Below, in pieces: positions 24,591-35,304 of a DNA stretch of 64,000 nt (position 1 is its first letter; each line of letters opens with the position of its first letter). Both the position numbers and the translations under genes were made by a program. This DNA is from Flaveria trinervia (taxonomy: Eukaryota > Streptophyta > Magnoliopsida > Asterales > Asteraceae). The stretch covers positions 1,123,001-1,187,000 of the forward strand of contig CM046457.1 in assembly GCA_025506515.1 (NCBI GenBank). Direction: 5' to 3'. The notes beneath the pieces are model-generated. The model made no database searches. It was not told the origin of the DNA and saw only the letters and a program-made list of their open reading frames with translations.

Positions 24591-26076
24591 AAATCAATAT
24601 CTTTGTCTACTGGCATCATCCTTTCGAATAGTTGAGGGTACTTAAGCTTCATTTGATCTTCTCGTTCCATGTGAATTCGGTCCATGTCGTGAATTCCAAC
24701 GGATTTTGACAATAGGTATCTTGCTTTGCTTAAGTGTTTTCACCTCACGGTCCATCACCTCGACTGGTTCTTCGATAAAACGTAATTGTTCATCCACTTG
24801 AATTCTTCTAGTGGTACAACCATTGTTTCATCAGTTATGTACTTCTTCAGGTTTGACACGTGAAATACATCATGGATTCCACTTAGCGAATCAGGTAGGG
24901 CTAGTCGATAGGCCACTGGACCTATTCTTTCCACTATTTCAAATGGTCCAACGTACCTCGGATTTAGTTTTCCTCGCTTACCAAACCGAACTACGCCTTT
25001 CCATGGTGAGACTTTCAACAAAACCTTGTCACCAACCTGAAACTCTAAAGGTTTCCGTCTCTTGTCAGCATAACTCTTTTGCCTGTCTCGTGCTGCAGCC
25101 ATACGGTTTCGTATCTGTACAATCTTCTCGGTTGTCTCATGAATTAACTCGGGACCTGTTAGCTGACTATCACCAATTTATGCCCAGCAAAATGGTGATC
25201 GACATTTTCTCCCATACAGCGCCTCGAAAGGTGCTGCCTGTATACTAGTATGATAACTGTTGTTATAAGAAAACTCCACCAATGGCAGGTGAATTTCCCA
25301 GTTATTCCCGAAGTCAATCACCCAAGCACGTAGCATTTCCTCCAACGTCTGTATGGTACGCTCACTCTGGCCATCCGTCTGTGGGTGATATGCTGTACTA
25401 ATATCCAATCGTGTACCCAAAGAATTCTGCAATGATTGCCAGAAATGTGAGGTGAAACGAGCGTCGCGATCGGAAATAATTGAGATCGGTACACCGTGTC
25501 TCGAAACGATCTCTTTAAGGTACAGTCGAGTTAATTTTCCATCTTATCCATTTCCTTAATTGCAAGGAAATGAGCAGACTTTGTCAATCGATCCACAATA
25601 ACCCATATCGTGTCACAACCAGTACTAGTCCGGGGTAACTTAGTAATAAAATCCATGGAGATCTGTTCCCATTTCCACATTGGTATCTCAGGTTGTTGTA
25701 ACAGTCCGGATGGTTTTTGATATTCCACTTTTACTTTCGAGCAGGTCAAACACTTGCTCACATACGTAGCTACATCCGCTTTTATGTTAGGCCACCAATA
25801 GTGCGCCTTTAGGTCATGATACATCTTATCGGATCCAGGATGTATAGAATACTTATATTTGTGTGCCTCGCTCATAACTAAATCTCTCAGATTTCCATAA
25901 ACAGGCACCCAAAGTCTATCCATGAAATACCGAATTCCATCCTCTTTCACCACTAGCTGTTTATCCATTCTTCTTAATGACTCAGAATCAATGTTTTCTA
26001 CTTTTAAAGCTTCTATCTGCACCTCCTTAACTTGTTTGGGCAGTTGGGTACTAATAGTAAGTTGTAAAGCTCGCAC
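24554..26076 (-). pseudogene. Gypsy integrase with C-terminal chromodomain-like segment (broken)
   Basis: Reading leftward, an HHCC-type zinc region (HPGSDKMYHDLKAHYWWPNI, then CLTCSKVK) leads into the catalytic core: the first Asp in ISMDFITKLP, the second in a SDRDARF segment after a frame change, and Glu in DGQSERTIQTLEE. The C-terminal domain has the GKLNPRYVGPFEIVERIG and FHVSNLKKYI signatures. After another frame change a short chromodomain-type end follows (QLRFIEEPVEVMDREVKTLK). In chromoviruses this tail is thought to direct insertion by binding chromatin. The frame changes at about 25540 and 24770, and stops near 25180, break the chain. Confidence 0.88.
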
Positions 26077-26079
26077 CCT

Positions 26080-27545
26080 CGGGGTTTAGCTGTTTCCTTC
26101 CTACTTAGGGCATCGGCAACTACGTTCGTCTTTCCCGGATGGTACTTAATAGCGCAATCATAATCATTTAGTAGTTCCACCCAAAGTCGTTGCCTCATAT
26201 TCAACTCTTTTTGCTCGAAGATGTGTTGAAGACTCTTGTGATCGGTGTAGATAGTGCACTTGGTACCGTACAAGTATGTCTCCAGATCTTTAAGGCAAAA
26301 ACCACTGCACCCAATTCGAAGTCATGGGTGGTATAGTTCTTCTCATGAACCTTTAGTTGTCTCGAGGCATAGGCTATTACCTTATCTCGTTGCATCAAGA
26401 CACAACCCAATCCTTGAATGGATGCATCGCAATACACCACAAAGTCATCCATTCCCTCTGGTAATGCTAATATCGGGGCAGTACAGAGCTTTTGTTTTAA
26501 TAATTGAAAAACTGATTCTTGGCTCTCACTCCATTTGTATGTCGTTCCTTTGTGAGTCAAGGCTGTGAGAGGTTTGCGATCTTAGAAAATCCTTCTATGA
26601 ATCGTCGGTAATATCCTGTTAATCCCAGAAATTGTCTTATCTCGCTCGGCGTTTTGGGTGTAGTCCAATTCTTTATCGCCTCAATTTTGGCAGGATCGAC
26701 ATGTATCCCTTTCTCATTAACAATATGACCTAGGAATTGCGCTTCTCTTATCCAAAAGTCACACTTTGAGAATTTAGCATACAGCTGCTCATTTTTCAAC
26801 AGTTCCAAGATCATTCGTAAGTGCTCTTGATGCTCTCCTTGGTCCTAGAATATATCAGTATATCATCGATGAACACAATGACAAACTGATCAAGATAAGG
26901 TTTGCACACGCGGTTCATGAGGTCCATGAACACAGCAGGTGCATTGGTCAACCTAAAAGGCATGACCAAGAACTCATAATGACCATGACGAGTACGAAAC
27001 GCAGTCTTGGGAATGTCTTCTTCTCGAACTCTAAGTTGATGATAACCAGATCTCAAGTCAATCTTCGAATAATAGCTTGATCCTTGAAGCTGATCGAACA
27101 AGTCGTCGATACGAGGTAAAGGGTATCGGTTCTTGACTGTTACTTTGTTTAACTCTCTATAATCGATGCACATCCGGAATGTGCCATCCTTCTTCTTAAC
27201 AAAGAGAACAGGACCTCCCCAAGGAGATGTGCTAGGTCGAATAAAGCCCTTACCTAAAAGCTCCTGAAGTTGTGATGACAACTCTTGTAGCTCGTTTGGT
27301 GCTAATCGGTAAGGTGCCCTAGCAATCGGAGATGCGCCGGGAGTAAACTTAATCTGGAATTCCACTTGGCGGTGAGGTGGTAATCCAGGAAGATCCTCTG
27401 GAAACACCTCTGGAAAATCGCGTACTATGGGAATATCCTCCATTCTCCTTTCTTCTGCCTGCTTATCGGTTACAAGTGCTAGAATAGCCACACGACCCTT
27501 TCGTAATAACTTTTGAGCTTTCATGTATGAGATGATGCCTATCAC
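26080..27545 (-). pseudogene. Gypsy reverse transcriptase and RNase H (broken)
   Basis: The RT part has DFPEVFPEDLPGLPP, the fingers motif MCIDYRELNKVTVKNRYPLP, KIDLRSGYHQLRV and the catalytic FIDDIL (26856-26873). VMPFRLTNAPAVF carries Arg where the family nearly always has Gly. After a frame change come the thumb (QFLGLTGYYRRFIEGFSK) and RNase H, with YCDASIQGLGCVLMQ for the first Asp and YTDHKSLQHIF for another, ending VADALSRKE. The frame shifts at about 26811, 26560 and 26250. The family converts genomic RNA to cDNA in cytoplasmic virus-like particles. Confidence 0.9.
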
Positions 27546-29293
27546 AGCACCACTCCTATCACCTCTGATGGTAAGGATGTTGTCATCAACAGGGATTCTA
27601 TGATCTTCTCATGACATATGACTTCCGCTTGCTTGCTAGAGAGCCAATCCATGCCTATCACAACATCAAAACTCCCCAGCGTAACAGGCATAAGATCTAT
27701 AGCGAAAGTATGACCAGCAAGTTCTATCTTACAGTCTTTAAGGATATGTGTTACATGGATTTGTTTACCATCGGCTAATTCCACAGTGTATTTAGATTCT
27801 AAAGCAGAGGGTATAGCACTTAAAAGACTACAGAACTTTAAGGACACAAAACTCCTATCTGCTCCAGTATCAAATAGTACCATAGCAAAACAACCATTAA
27901 CAGAGAACCTACCAATAACAGTTGTGGGATCATTTAGAGCCTCACTTGAGCCAATGATGAAGGCTCTCCCCTTGGCTCCATCTTTATTGCCGCCATTACC
28001 AGTACCATTTCCACCGTTGTTGTTATTACCGTTGTTGTTGTTGTTACAGTGGTTGTTGGTGTTGTTGTTGTTGTTGTTGTTGTTGCCATTACCATTTCTC
28101 CTTAGTTGTGGGCAGTTTCGCCTATAATGCCCTTCTTTCCCACATTCAAAACAACCCGTGGGAGTTTCTTGAGGTTGTTGTGGCCTCCTTACTAGTTCAC
28201 CACGACAATCCTTTGCAGCGTGTCTACTTTTTCCACAACGTTGACACTTGAAGTTATCACACCTTCCCACATGATGGTAATTACACCGAGTGCACTTCGG
28301 ATGTCTACCACCATAACCACTGGGTCCTTGATTATTTGCAGGCGTTTGGTTGGAGTTACGGCTATTGTCGAACCTCCGTTGCTGCTGAACTAGCTGTTGT
28401 TGCTGTTGAGGTTGAGGTTGACCGCTAGAAGATGATGATGCTTTGGTGTTGTTGGCATTATCCCACTTTCTTTTGTTGTCGGGCACGCTTGCCATAGCGC
28501 CCCGTTTGGGTAGACGTCCTTGCTCTACGGCTTGGTCAGTTAGCCTGTGAGCTAGCTGGATGGCTTGCTGAATTGTGGCTGGGTTGGAAGCAGTTACCAT
28601 ACTCTGGATTTCGGGTACCAATCCCGTATGTAATGCTCTACTCTTTTATGCACCTCATTCACCATTCCCGGGCACAAAGTTGCTAATTCATGGGTTCTGG
28701 TGGTGTATGCCTTGATTTCCGAGCCCTGCATCTTCAATTGCCAGAACTCCATTTCTAACTTCTGCACTTCATTGCGAGGACAGTACTTCTCAGTCATCAT
28801 TGCTTTGAACTTCCCATGGAAGTCCATTCGCCATCGCTTGTCCTAGCATCTGGACTTGCGCGTTCCACCAAGACAGAGCAGCACCCTCCAAAGTCCCCGT
28901 GGCATACTTCACTTGATCCGCAGGTGGACAATTGCATTTAGAGAAGACAGACTCAGTCTTCTCGAACCATCGTACAAGCCCTACAGCACCCTCTGTACTG
29001 CTGTAGGTGTGTGGCTTACAGTCCATAAAGGACTTGTAGGTACACACTGGTGGTCCTGTTTTAACACAACACACATTAATCAGACATCCCATACAGTTAT
29101 GAAGGATATCTGATTTATCTTTCTATCATTGTTTACCTGCTGGCTGACCCGCGTGGGCAGCAACCACTGCCGCCTGAACATGCTCATTAATTAGAGCAGC
29201 TAATTCTGCGGGGGTCATGTTAATAGCACCACCGCCCTGTTCTCCGGTGCCACGTCCACGTTCGCGTCCACAACCACGTCCACGGGCATCCAT
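27542..29293 (-). pseudogene. Gypsy gag and protease (broken; contains a candidate intron)
   Basis: The natural start is ATG at 29293, opening MDARGRGCGRERGRG and INMTPAELAALINEHV. The capsid-like part includes FMDCKPHTYSSTEGAVGLVR and TGTLEGAALSWWNAQVQMLG. After two frame changes the nucleocapsid part has two CX2CX4HX4C knuckles (CQRCGKSRHAAKDC and CFECGKEGHYRRNC), followed by an Asn run encoded by a GTT/AAC microsatellite (28018-28083). The aspartic-protease active site DTGADRSFVS has its Asp codon at 27869-27871. Gag packages the element's RNA; the protease matures the polyprotein. Frame breaks are near 28800, 28610 and 27545. The last break lies between protease and RT, which in this lineage are normally one frame. 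Confidence 0.88.
29056..29136 (-). other. Candidate 81-nt GT-AG intron inside gag
   Basis: After GQPAG the gag frame meets in-frame stops within a few codons, then resumes at GPPVCTYKSF. The unreadable 81 nt start GTAAAC and end TTAAAACAG, and removing them keeps phase exactly (one base of a Gly codon before, two after). CTGATTAAT upstream of the acceptor could serve as a branch site. Length, borders and phase fit a small plant intron, but an inserted sequence cannot be excluded without RNA data. Confidence 0.55.
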
Positions 29294-29564
29294 TCTTTTC
29301 ACTTATATTCACAAATACAATAATGAGTAACATCAAACACATTTAACTCATTGAAGCATAGTAAACAGTAAATAAAAGAAATAATGAATCATCACAACCA
29401 CAACATTCATAACAAAAATAATAACCCAGTAAATAAATTGTAAATGAGTCACAATGTATTATCAATGTCAAAATTTAAGTTTGTCGTTCGTGTGGGGAAA
29501 CAACCCTTCCCACATAGGTTTCAAAAGAAAAAAAACACTACGTAGTCTAAATCATATAAAGAAG

Positions 29565-30262
29565 TCAATCGACAACATCTGACCCATCACTGTCATCCTC
29601 CATCTCCACCGGTTCCTCCTCATCGGGTCCCTCCTCGGGATCCTCATCCTCAGGGTCTGCTGCAGGAGCAGGGGTATAGCAATCTGAAGTGCCGCTAGTT
29701 GAGCTTCTAAAATAGCAATCCTATTATCGGCTACGACATCCCGCTATTCACAAGCAGTCACGCGCCCTCGGAGTGCCATGAGACCATCTTGCATATGGTG
29801 ACACCCGTTTAGGGTCTTCCCGTGTTGTTCCTCGAGTTCATCCAGTTGATTTCTCAGTTTGTACACCTCTTGCTACAGTGTACAGACATCACCCGTGAGC
29901 CGCCTGACTCGATGCTGCTTAGTGTCCAGTGCAGCCACTAGTGCAGCAATCAGTTGCTCGTTGGACTGCACCGTCGGTGAGAGTGAAGGCATTGGTTGGT
30001 CGGCATTGTTCCTAGTCCTGGGCCTCGGGACAGGTACGCGCTCCCTAAACATAATATGATCAACGAATCTAGGATAGAAACGCCAGTCTCGTGGAGGGTC
30101 ACGCTTCATCAATGCAAAGGGTTGATCCCAGTCAATCTCCTCTCGAGGATAAGCCAGTCGGGGCCAATCGAATCCATCATCAGGTACAGGTGCGGGAGGT
30201 GGGGATTCAGATTGTGAAGGTGATTCAGGTCGCTTACCCGGAGCTCTTGATAACGATGCCAT
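29565..30262 (-). pseudogene. Leader ORF upstream of gag in the gypsy element (function unknown)
   Basis: Between primer site and gag lies a second coding-like region. It starts MASLSRAPGKRPESPSQSES, then has a Trp-rich stretch (FDWPRLAYPREEIDWDQPFA, RDPPRDWRFYPRFVD). A Leu-rich segment likely to form a coiled coil follows (YKLRNQLDELEEQ, later IAILEAQLAALQ). It ends in a very acidic tail (DPEDEDPEEGPDEEEPVEME) closing SDVVD-stop. Two in-frame TAG codons (29873-29875 and near 29745) and one frame change interrupt it. I recognise no domain. Composition, layered architecture and position suggest a real element-encoded accessory protein. Confidence 0.55.
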
Positions 30263-30385
30263 GCTGCAGAGAGTGTGACGTGTATGCCAATGAGTATACA
30301 GTAGATGAGAATAAGGCACATGTAACTAATAACTGTGTGCGGTTATAGTCTAGTGTGCATGCAACCTAGTTCCCTATAACCAATC

Positions 30386-30397
30386 GCTCTGATACCA
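30386..30397 (-). other. Primer-binding site of the gypsy element
   Basis: On the minus strand TGGTATCAGAGC begins three bases inside the 5' LTR. It is complementary to the 3' end of plant initiator-Met tRNA, the usual primer for these elements. Confidence 0.9.
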
Positions 30398-30400
30398 ATC

Positions 30401-33145
30401 TGTCACACCCTCAAAATCCACGTGCGGAGTTTTACCGCGAGGCGTGTGAACAAACCAGGATCACAATCAATAGTTACTCAGAACAACTCTATATGCCATA
30501 ACTTAAATAAAATCAACCAAAGTACAAACTTTAAACTGTGCGGAAGCGTTTTGAAAAACAACCCAAAGAAATAAAAGTGTAAACTATGGCAAAAACATGT
30601 GCCAACCCAAAAGAGTAAACATTATTCATTAAAAATACTAAAAAATGCCTTGAAGACCGAGTCTTAGAATGCAAGTGAACCATGTAGTGCTCCTATGGCA
30701 AGCAAGCTAATGACCTGAGAATAGCATACTAAAATGTCAACACAATGGTTGGTGAGTTCAACAGTGATAATCAAACATAAACAGTTTAACAACATAGATA
30801 TAAAAGTAGTGCATTGTAACAAATAGCTAGTCCATTAACAATAAATATTATTTCATAGTGATTTCGCAATTGAAGCTGACTGTGTTACGTTGTTGCCTCC
30901 TGTCACGACTTAACAGGTCGTGACAATGTTCAATAGGACAAATTGCACCCGGTTGACCTCGAGTCACACAGTTGGGGCTCGTCAGACCCAGTAGTACTAC
31001 CCAAATTTTCCCGCTATTCAATATTAACAATTCGAAAGTGTGAGGACTTTTCCATGATATCAACACTATATAATATTATACACAACTTGAATATATAAAG
31101 TGTTTGTGATTTACCAGTATGCTATCTCCCCCAAAAGAGATTAAATAAAGAGTGGAGCATGAACTCACCTGATACACGTAATAGACACTTAGAGTTCTAC
31201 TTGACAAACAGAATGGACAGACAACCTTCAGTGGTTACCTAGATCATATAAGTACGTGAATACGTGTAAATAGAGAACATGTGAAACCCTAAGTACACTA
31301 CAACCAAGGACTCAAGATTTCAGACAAAACAGACATGTTTGACCAAGTTGACCCGTTTGACCCGTTGGTGACTTTATGTGTTGTAAACCATTCAAGTAAT
31401 CATACACATATATCATACATAGTTAACATTCAAATAGATCATATGTATGCTATATTAACCAGGTGTATCACTTAGATCATCATACAACCAAGTGTCATAC
31501 AAGTCATCGAATCTAGAACATTAACATGTCCACTAGTTATAACACAACTAACATGTCACACAAAAATCAAACACTCACCACATGCCATGTGAAGCCACTC
31601 ACGACTTTACATCCTAAACCCTGCCAATCCTACTAAGTAGGGGCCTCCGATTTGCATGCGTGTATGATGATCATAATCATATTCATTAGCCATGTACATT
31701 GCATTCAACAACATCACAACAATCAATTTCCAGTCCCCAAACATGATCTCCTAACTACTAATCAACATCAACATCATACATGATCATCAAAGTCCAAACA
31801 TCACCCATGATTATCCAAACATCCTATACAACTAATTTAACATGTTTTATCACATTAGAATTCATCCATGAACTTACTAACATGCTCCTAACATCCCAAA
31901 CATATTCAAACTATCATCCATCAATCTTTGTGCAAATAAAGTTTTCCTTTTGAGAAAGCACATCCCAAAATCTATTAAACATCCAATGCATTCATGAATT
32001 TATTAATAATATACCAATTCAAGTTCATATCAACATCTAAGCATGATCAACAACATCCAAACATCATAACTCATCAATTCCTATCCTAAAAAGTTACTAT
32101 CTTTAGTAATGTATGAACTATAACATGTGTTCTTGAATTCCCAATGATCACAACAACAATCTAACATCTAATCATCACCATGAACACATCCATAACATCA
32201 ATTCATCAATAATTCAACATTACATGCAAAATAAGTTACTATTATTAGCAAGCTATGAACACCAACTTCAATTCATCAATTTCTTGCAAGATCAATGTAT
32301 CCTAACATTTATACAACCTACAAATCATCATACATTCATCAAACAATCATCAATCATCCATAATCACATTAATTTTGAATTAGGGTTTGCATAAAACCAA
32401 AGTTCATGATCAATCCACTAGAAACATACAATTCATACATAATCAACGTTAAACAACATGTATTCAATCCAACTAACATACTAACATCCTCAAACAACAT
32501 CAATTTCGACCCCATGAAGATCCACAAACGAATTAGGGTTCGGCCACCATGAACAACCCACAAAACTTGTAAAAATCTAACCTTTAACGTGTGTTAACTT
32601 GCAATTGATGATTCCTACGTGTTGTATGCCTTGTAATCGAACCAAAATCGCAGATTCTTGCTTGTTCTAGGCTGATTTCGAAGTGGGAAAAGGTTGGGAA
32701 AGGAGGTTGCGGCCGAATGGGGGGGGGGGTTGGGATTTGGGTTTGGGTGTTTGTTAATTTTAATTCCATATTTACCTTTTAAGCCCTTTATTTGTATTTT
32801 ATAAAAACTAGGTTTTAAACTCTTTGTAAAGTGCTTTTAACTTAATAATATAAAGATATAAACTAACTAAAATCATTATATATCTTTATAAAAACACAAG
32901 ACATACGAATAAATAGGCACGTTTTCGCGTTACGCGATTAATTTTCTAATTAACATTTTAAAACATGCAAACACATAAACGTAACACAATAATCACATAA
33001 TCAATTAGATTATTAATAATTTAACATTATTCATTATTATTAGGTCATCAACGTTAAACGACAACTAGTGTGTGTTTACGACACGTGTATGCAAGACTTA
33101 ACGGAACTAACAGAGTTTGGTAACGGAAATTTACCGGATGTCACA
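30401..33145 (-). repeat. 5' LTR of the gypsy element
   Basis: At 2745 bp it is the partner of 21697-24429 and carries the element's promoter. The copies differ by scattered transitions, clustered near the inner end of the element, and by many one-base insertions or deletions, often in homopolymers. I did not find a convincing TATA box by eye. Confidence 0.93.
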
Positions 33146-33252
33146 TTAATACTGCTATTATTATTTTTATAATAATAATAATAATAATAATGATAATAAT
33201 AATAATAATTATTATTATTATATGGTTATTATTATTTTTATTATTGTTATTA
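33146..33252. repeat. TSD TTAAT and right part of the interrupted (ATT)n microsatellite
   Basis: TTAAT (33146-33150) duplicates the left flank. The ATT/AAT repeat then resumes for about 100 bp, first in one strand sense and then in the other (AATAAT passing into ATTATT), which can itself fold. Confidence 0.85.
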
Positions 33253-33254
33253 AT

Positions 33255-33352
33255 AAGCTAAAGAAGTGTTTGAATAGATATTTCGAGAATAGCAGCATCA
33301 ACAATATTTTATTATTATTCTTAAAATATGTATTCAAACACTTTTTTAGTTT
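33255..33352. repeat. Imperfect hairpin with 29-bp arms
   Basis: The arms at 33255-33283 and 33324-33352 match at 26 of 29 positions as inverted repeats, around the core AAGTGTTTGAATA, separated by about 40 nt of loop. It may be the remnant of a small foldback transposon cut by the microsatellite. Confidence 0.6.
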
Positions 33353-33856
33353 ACCTAGTTTTAATAAACTTGGTGCTTGATCTGAGTATGTATTTATACG
33401 TCACAGTATGTATCGATCGAAGCACATGAAGAGTATTGGTTAATCGAGTGGTGTGTATAAATGTAGATGTCCAAATCTATTGTTTGACGAACTCGAATTG
33501 AATGGAAAACTCGTGAAGAAAACTTAAAATAGACACATTGATTCATCAGTCAAGTTTTTGGATACATGATGAGGTTTAATTATATCTTCTTCCATGATCT
33601 CAAGTTTTTGCATATTAGATGGTGACAATCTGAATATGGATAAACATCATTGGCGGAAAGTGATTTAACCAAAGAAGTGTCGAGAGAATATATATAAAGT
33701 GGAAGTTTAGTGGTGTCCATTTCAAGTCTAAAGATAATGATCGAGTCTAGTTAGAGTTATATGTTATCAATAATACTCATGGCAATAATATACATTACAG
33801 GAGCGGCCAATAATATTTGATGATGATCTTCAATTCAATTTGACAAAATTTGGGTT
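33353..33856. other. Intergenic stretch, nothing assigned
   Basis: AT-rich sequence without a recognisable gene or repeat boundary. Confidence 0.5.
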
Positions 33857-33864
33857 AATTTTTG

Positions 33865-34481
33865 TTAGAGTTGTACAAAAACTTATTGACTCGAAGTTGT
33901 TCAAGAAAAGCTTGAAAAAAGCTTGTATCTAAACGAGCCGGCTCGGCTCTTCTCGACTTCTAAACGACCGAACTGGAGCCAGGGTTAGCTCGGTTCGTTG
34001 GCTCGGCTCGTGAGTCGGTTCGTATAATATATGTGTGTATATATATAGTATAATAATAATTACTATTAGTATTACTATTATTATGATTATTATGTTTATA
34101 TTAGGACTTTAAAAAGGTTTTCTTAAAATAAATATGGATCATTTTTAGAAACATTAAGTATTTTGTTTAAAAAATATATAAGTTGATAGTAATTGTTTTT
34201 ATTTAAAATAATGATTTTTGTTCCCCCAAGTACGGAAAACCCAATAAAAAGTAAAAAACCTAATATATATTTTTTGTGTTTTTATATAAATGTGTGAAAA
34301 ATAAAAATAAAGATTCTAAATCGAGCCAGCTCGAATGATCCACGAGCTGGCTCGAGCTTTTAACGAGCTGAACTCGAGCCGGTGATTTGAGCTTGTTAAC
34401 ATTTTCGAGCCGACTCGATAAGCTCTGAGGTCGAGCTCGAACCCACACTGGCTCAGCTCGGATTGACTCGTTTACAGCCCT
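33865..34481. mobile_element. Non-autonomous hAT-like element with 8-bp target duplication
   Basis: AATTTTTG occurs immediately left (33857-33864) and right (34482-34489), an 8-bp duplication as hAT transposases make. The termini are imperfect inverted repeats: TTAGAGTTGTAC on the left and, inverted, AGGGCTGTAAAC on the right. Both subterminal regions are dense in short GAGC/GCTC motifs (CGAGCCGGCTCGGCTC on the left, GAGCTGGCTCGAGC on the right), a known style of hAT subterminal repeats. The 300-bp middle is AT-rich and codes nothing. Confidence 0.6.
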
Positions 34482-34489
34482 AATTTTTG

Positions 34490-34996
34490 GTTGGTCAAAT
34501 TATTTTTTCTAGGTTTCATGATTATGACTAGAAAATAGTAAATTTAATTTATTATGTTTAAAAGAAATTAGTTATTTTAAGTTGACGTATTTAATGAATT
34601 AAAATATTTGTTGAAGATTTGGTAGCTATTGACACCATTTAACTTTCAAACAATAAGTTTTCTGTCAATTTTGAATAGATAATAAGTATTTTAACAATGT
34701 TATTTATTATTTATTAGATATATAGCAACTTGTTTATATTGTCACATAATGAAAACGATATGTATAACTAAGTCAACTAATCACATGATGAACGAGTAAT
34801 TTTCTTTTTACAAAAGACAAAGCTAATTTTTACATATATCTCAAAGAAATAAATAATATAGATCTAATTAAAAATTATAACAAATACTTTAAATTTTATA
34901 TATATCGCACGTACGCATTTTATTTTCTTTCTATATTGCCCATTACATGATAATAAACATAAAGCACTTCAAACATAAATCTTAAAGTAGTAACTG
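34490..34996. other. AT-rich intergenic stretch
   Basis: No gene or bounded repeat seen. Confidence 0.5.
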
Positions 34997-34999
34997 TAA

Positions 35000-35301
35000 G
35001 AGCATTCATATTAGAGTATTTAAAAGTATTTAAGTGTATTTGTTATATTATATGAAATGGTTTTGAGTGGATGTGAGTGAAGAGGAGAGAAAATGTTATT
35101 GTGAATTGATATATTTAAAGAATCACTGTTTAATCTTTATAATTTTTTTCATATTTTTTAAAGTAGTTATGAGTAGAGGAGAGAAAAAAAGTAATAATAA
35201 AAGTATAAAAAGTATTATTTAATTGAAAAAAGAGAGAAAATGTGATGAATTTTAATGCAATATATGGATAAAGATAATTAAGAAACCCACGGTGAATGCT
35301 C
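35000..35301. mobile_element. MITE with TAA target duplication (PIF/Harbinger-like), second copy
   Basis: The ends GAGCATTCATA and TGAATGCTC form a terminal inverted repeat and are flanked on both sides by TAA (34997-34999, 35302-35304), the TWA-type target of PIF/Harbinger elements. It is 302 bp, AT-rich and non-coding. Interior blocks match the copy at 21172-21414. Confidence 0.7.
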
Positions 35302-35304
35302 TAA

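Larger units (their letters stand above)
21697..33145 (-). mobile_element. Complete Ty3/gypsy (Tekay/Del chromovirus-like) LTR retrotransposon
   Basis: The 11,449-bp element reads right to left. Its order is 5' LTR, tRNA-Met primer site, leader ORF, gag, protease, reverse transcriptase, RNase H, integrase with a chromodomain-like tail, and 3' LTR. Gypsy order (integrase last) and the tail motif VMDREVKTLKQSKIPIVKIR point to the Tekay/Del chromovirus lineage. A perfect TTAAT duplication flanks it, so it is an original, unrecombined insertion. Several frameshifts and stops break the coding region, so this copy as printed could not encode a full polyprotein. The LTRs are close to identical over most of their length, with scattered transitions and many one-base indels, suggesting fairly recent insertion. 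Confidence 0.93.

Noticed and set aside
21697..33145. Repeated sequence as a possible CRISPR array or satellite
   Set aside because: Only two long copies at element ends plus simple-sequence repeats; no regular repeat-spacer structure anywhere in the window.
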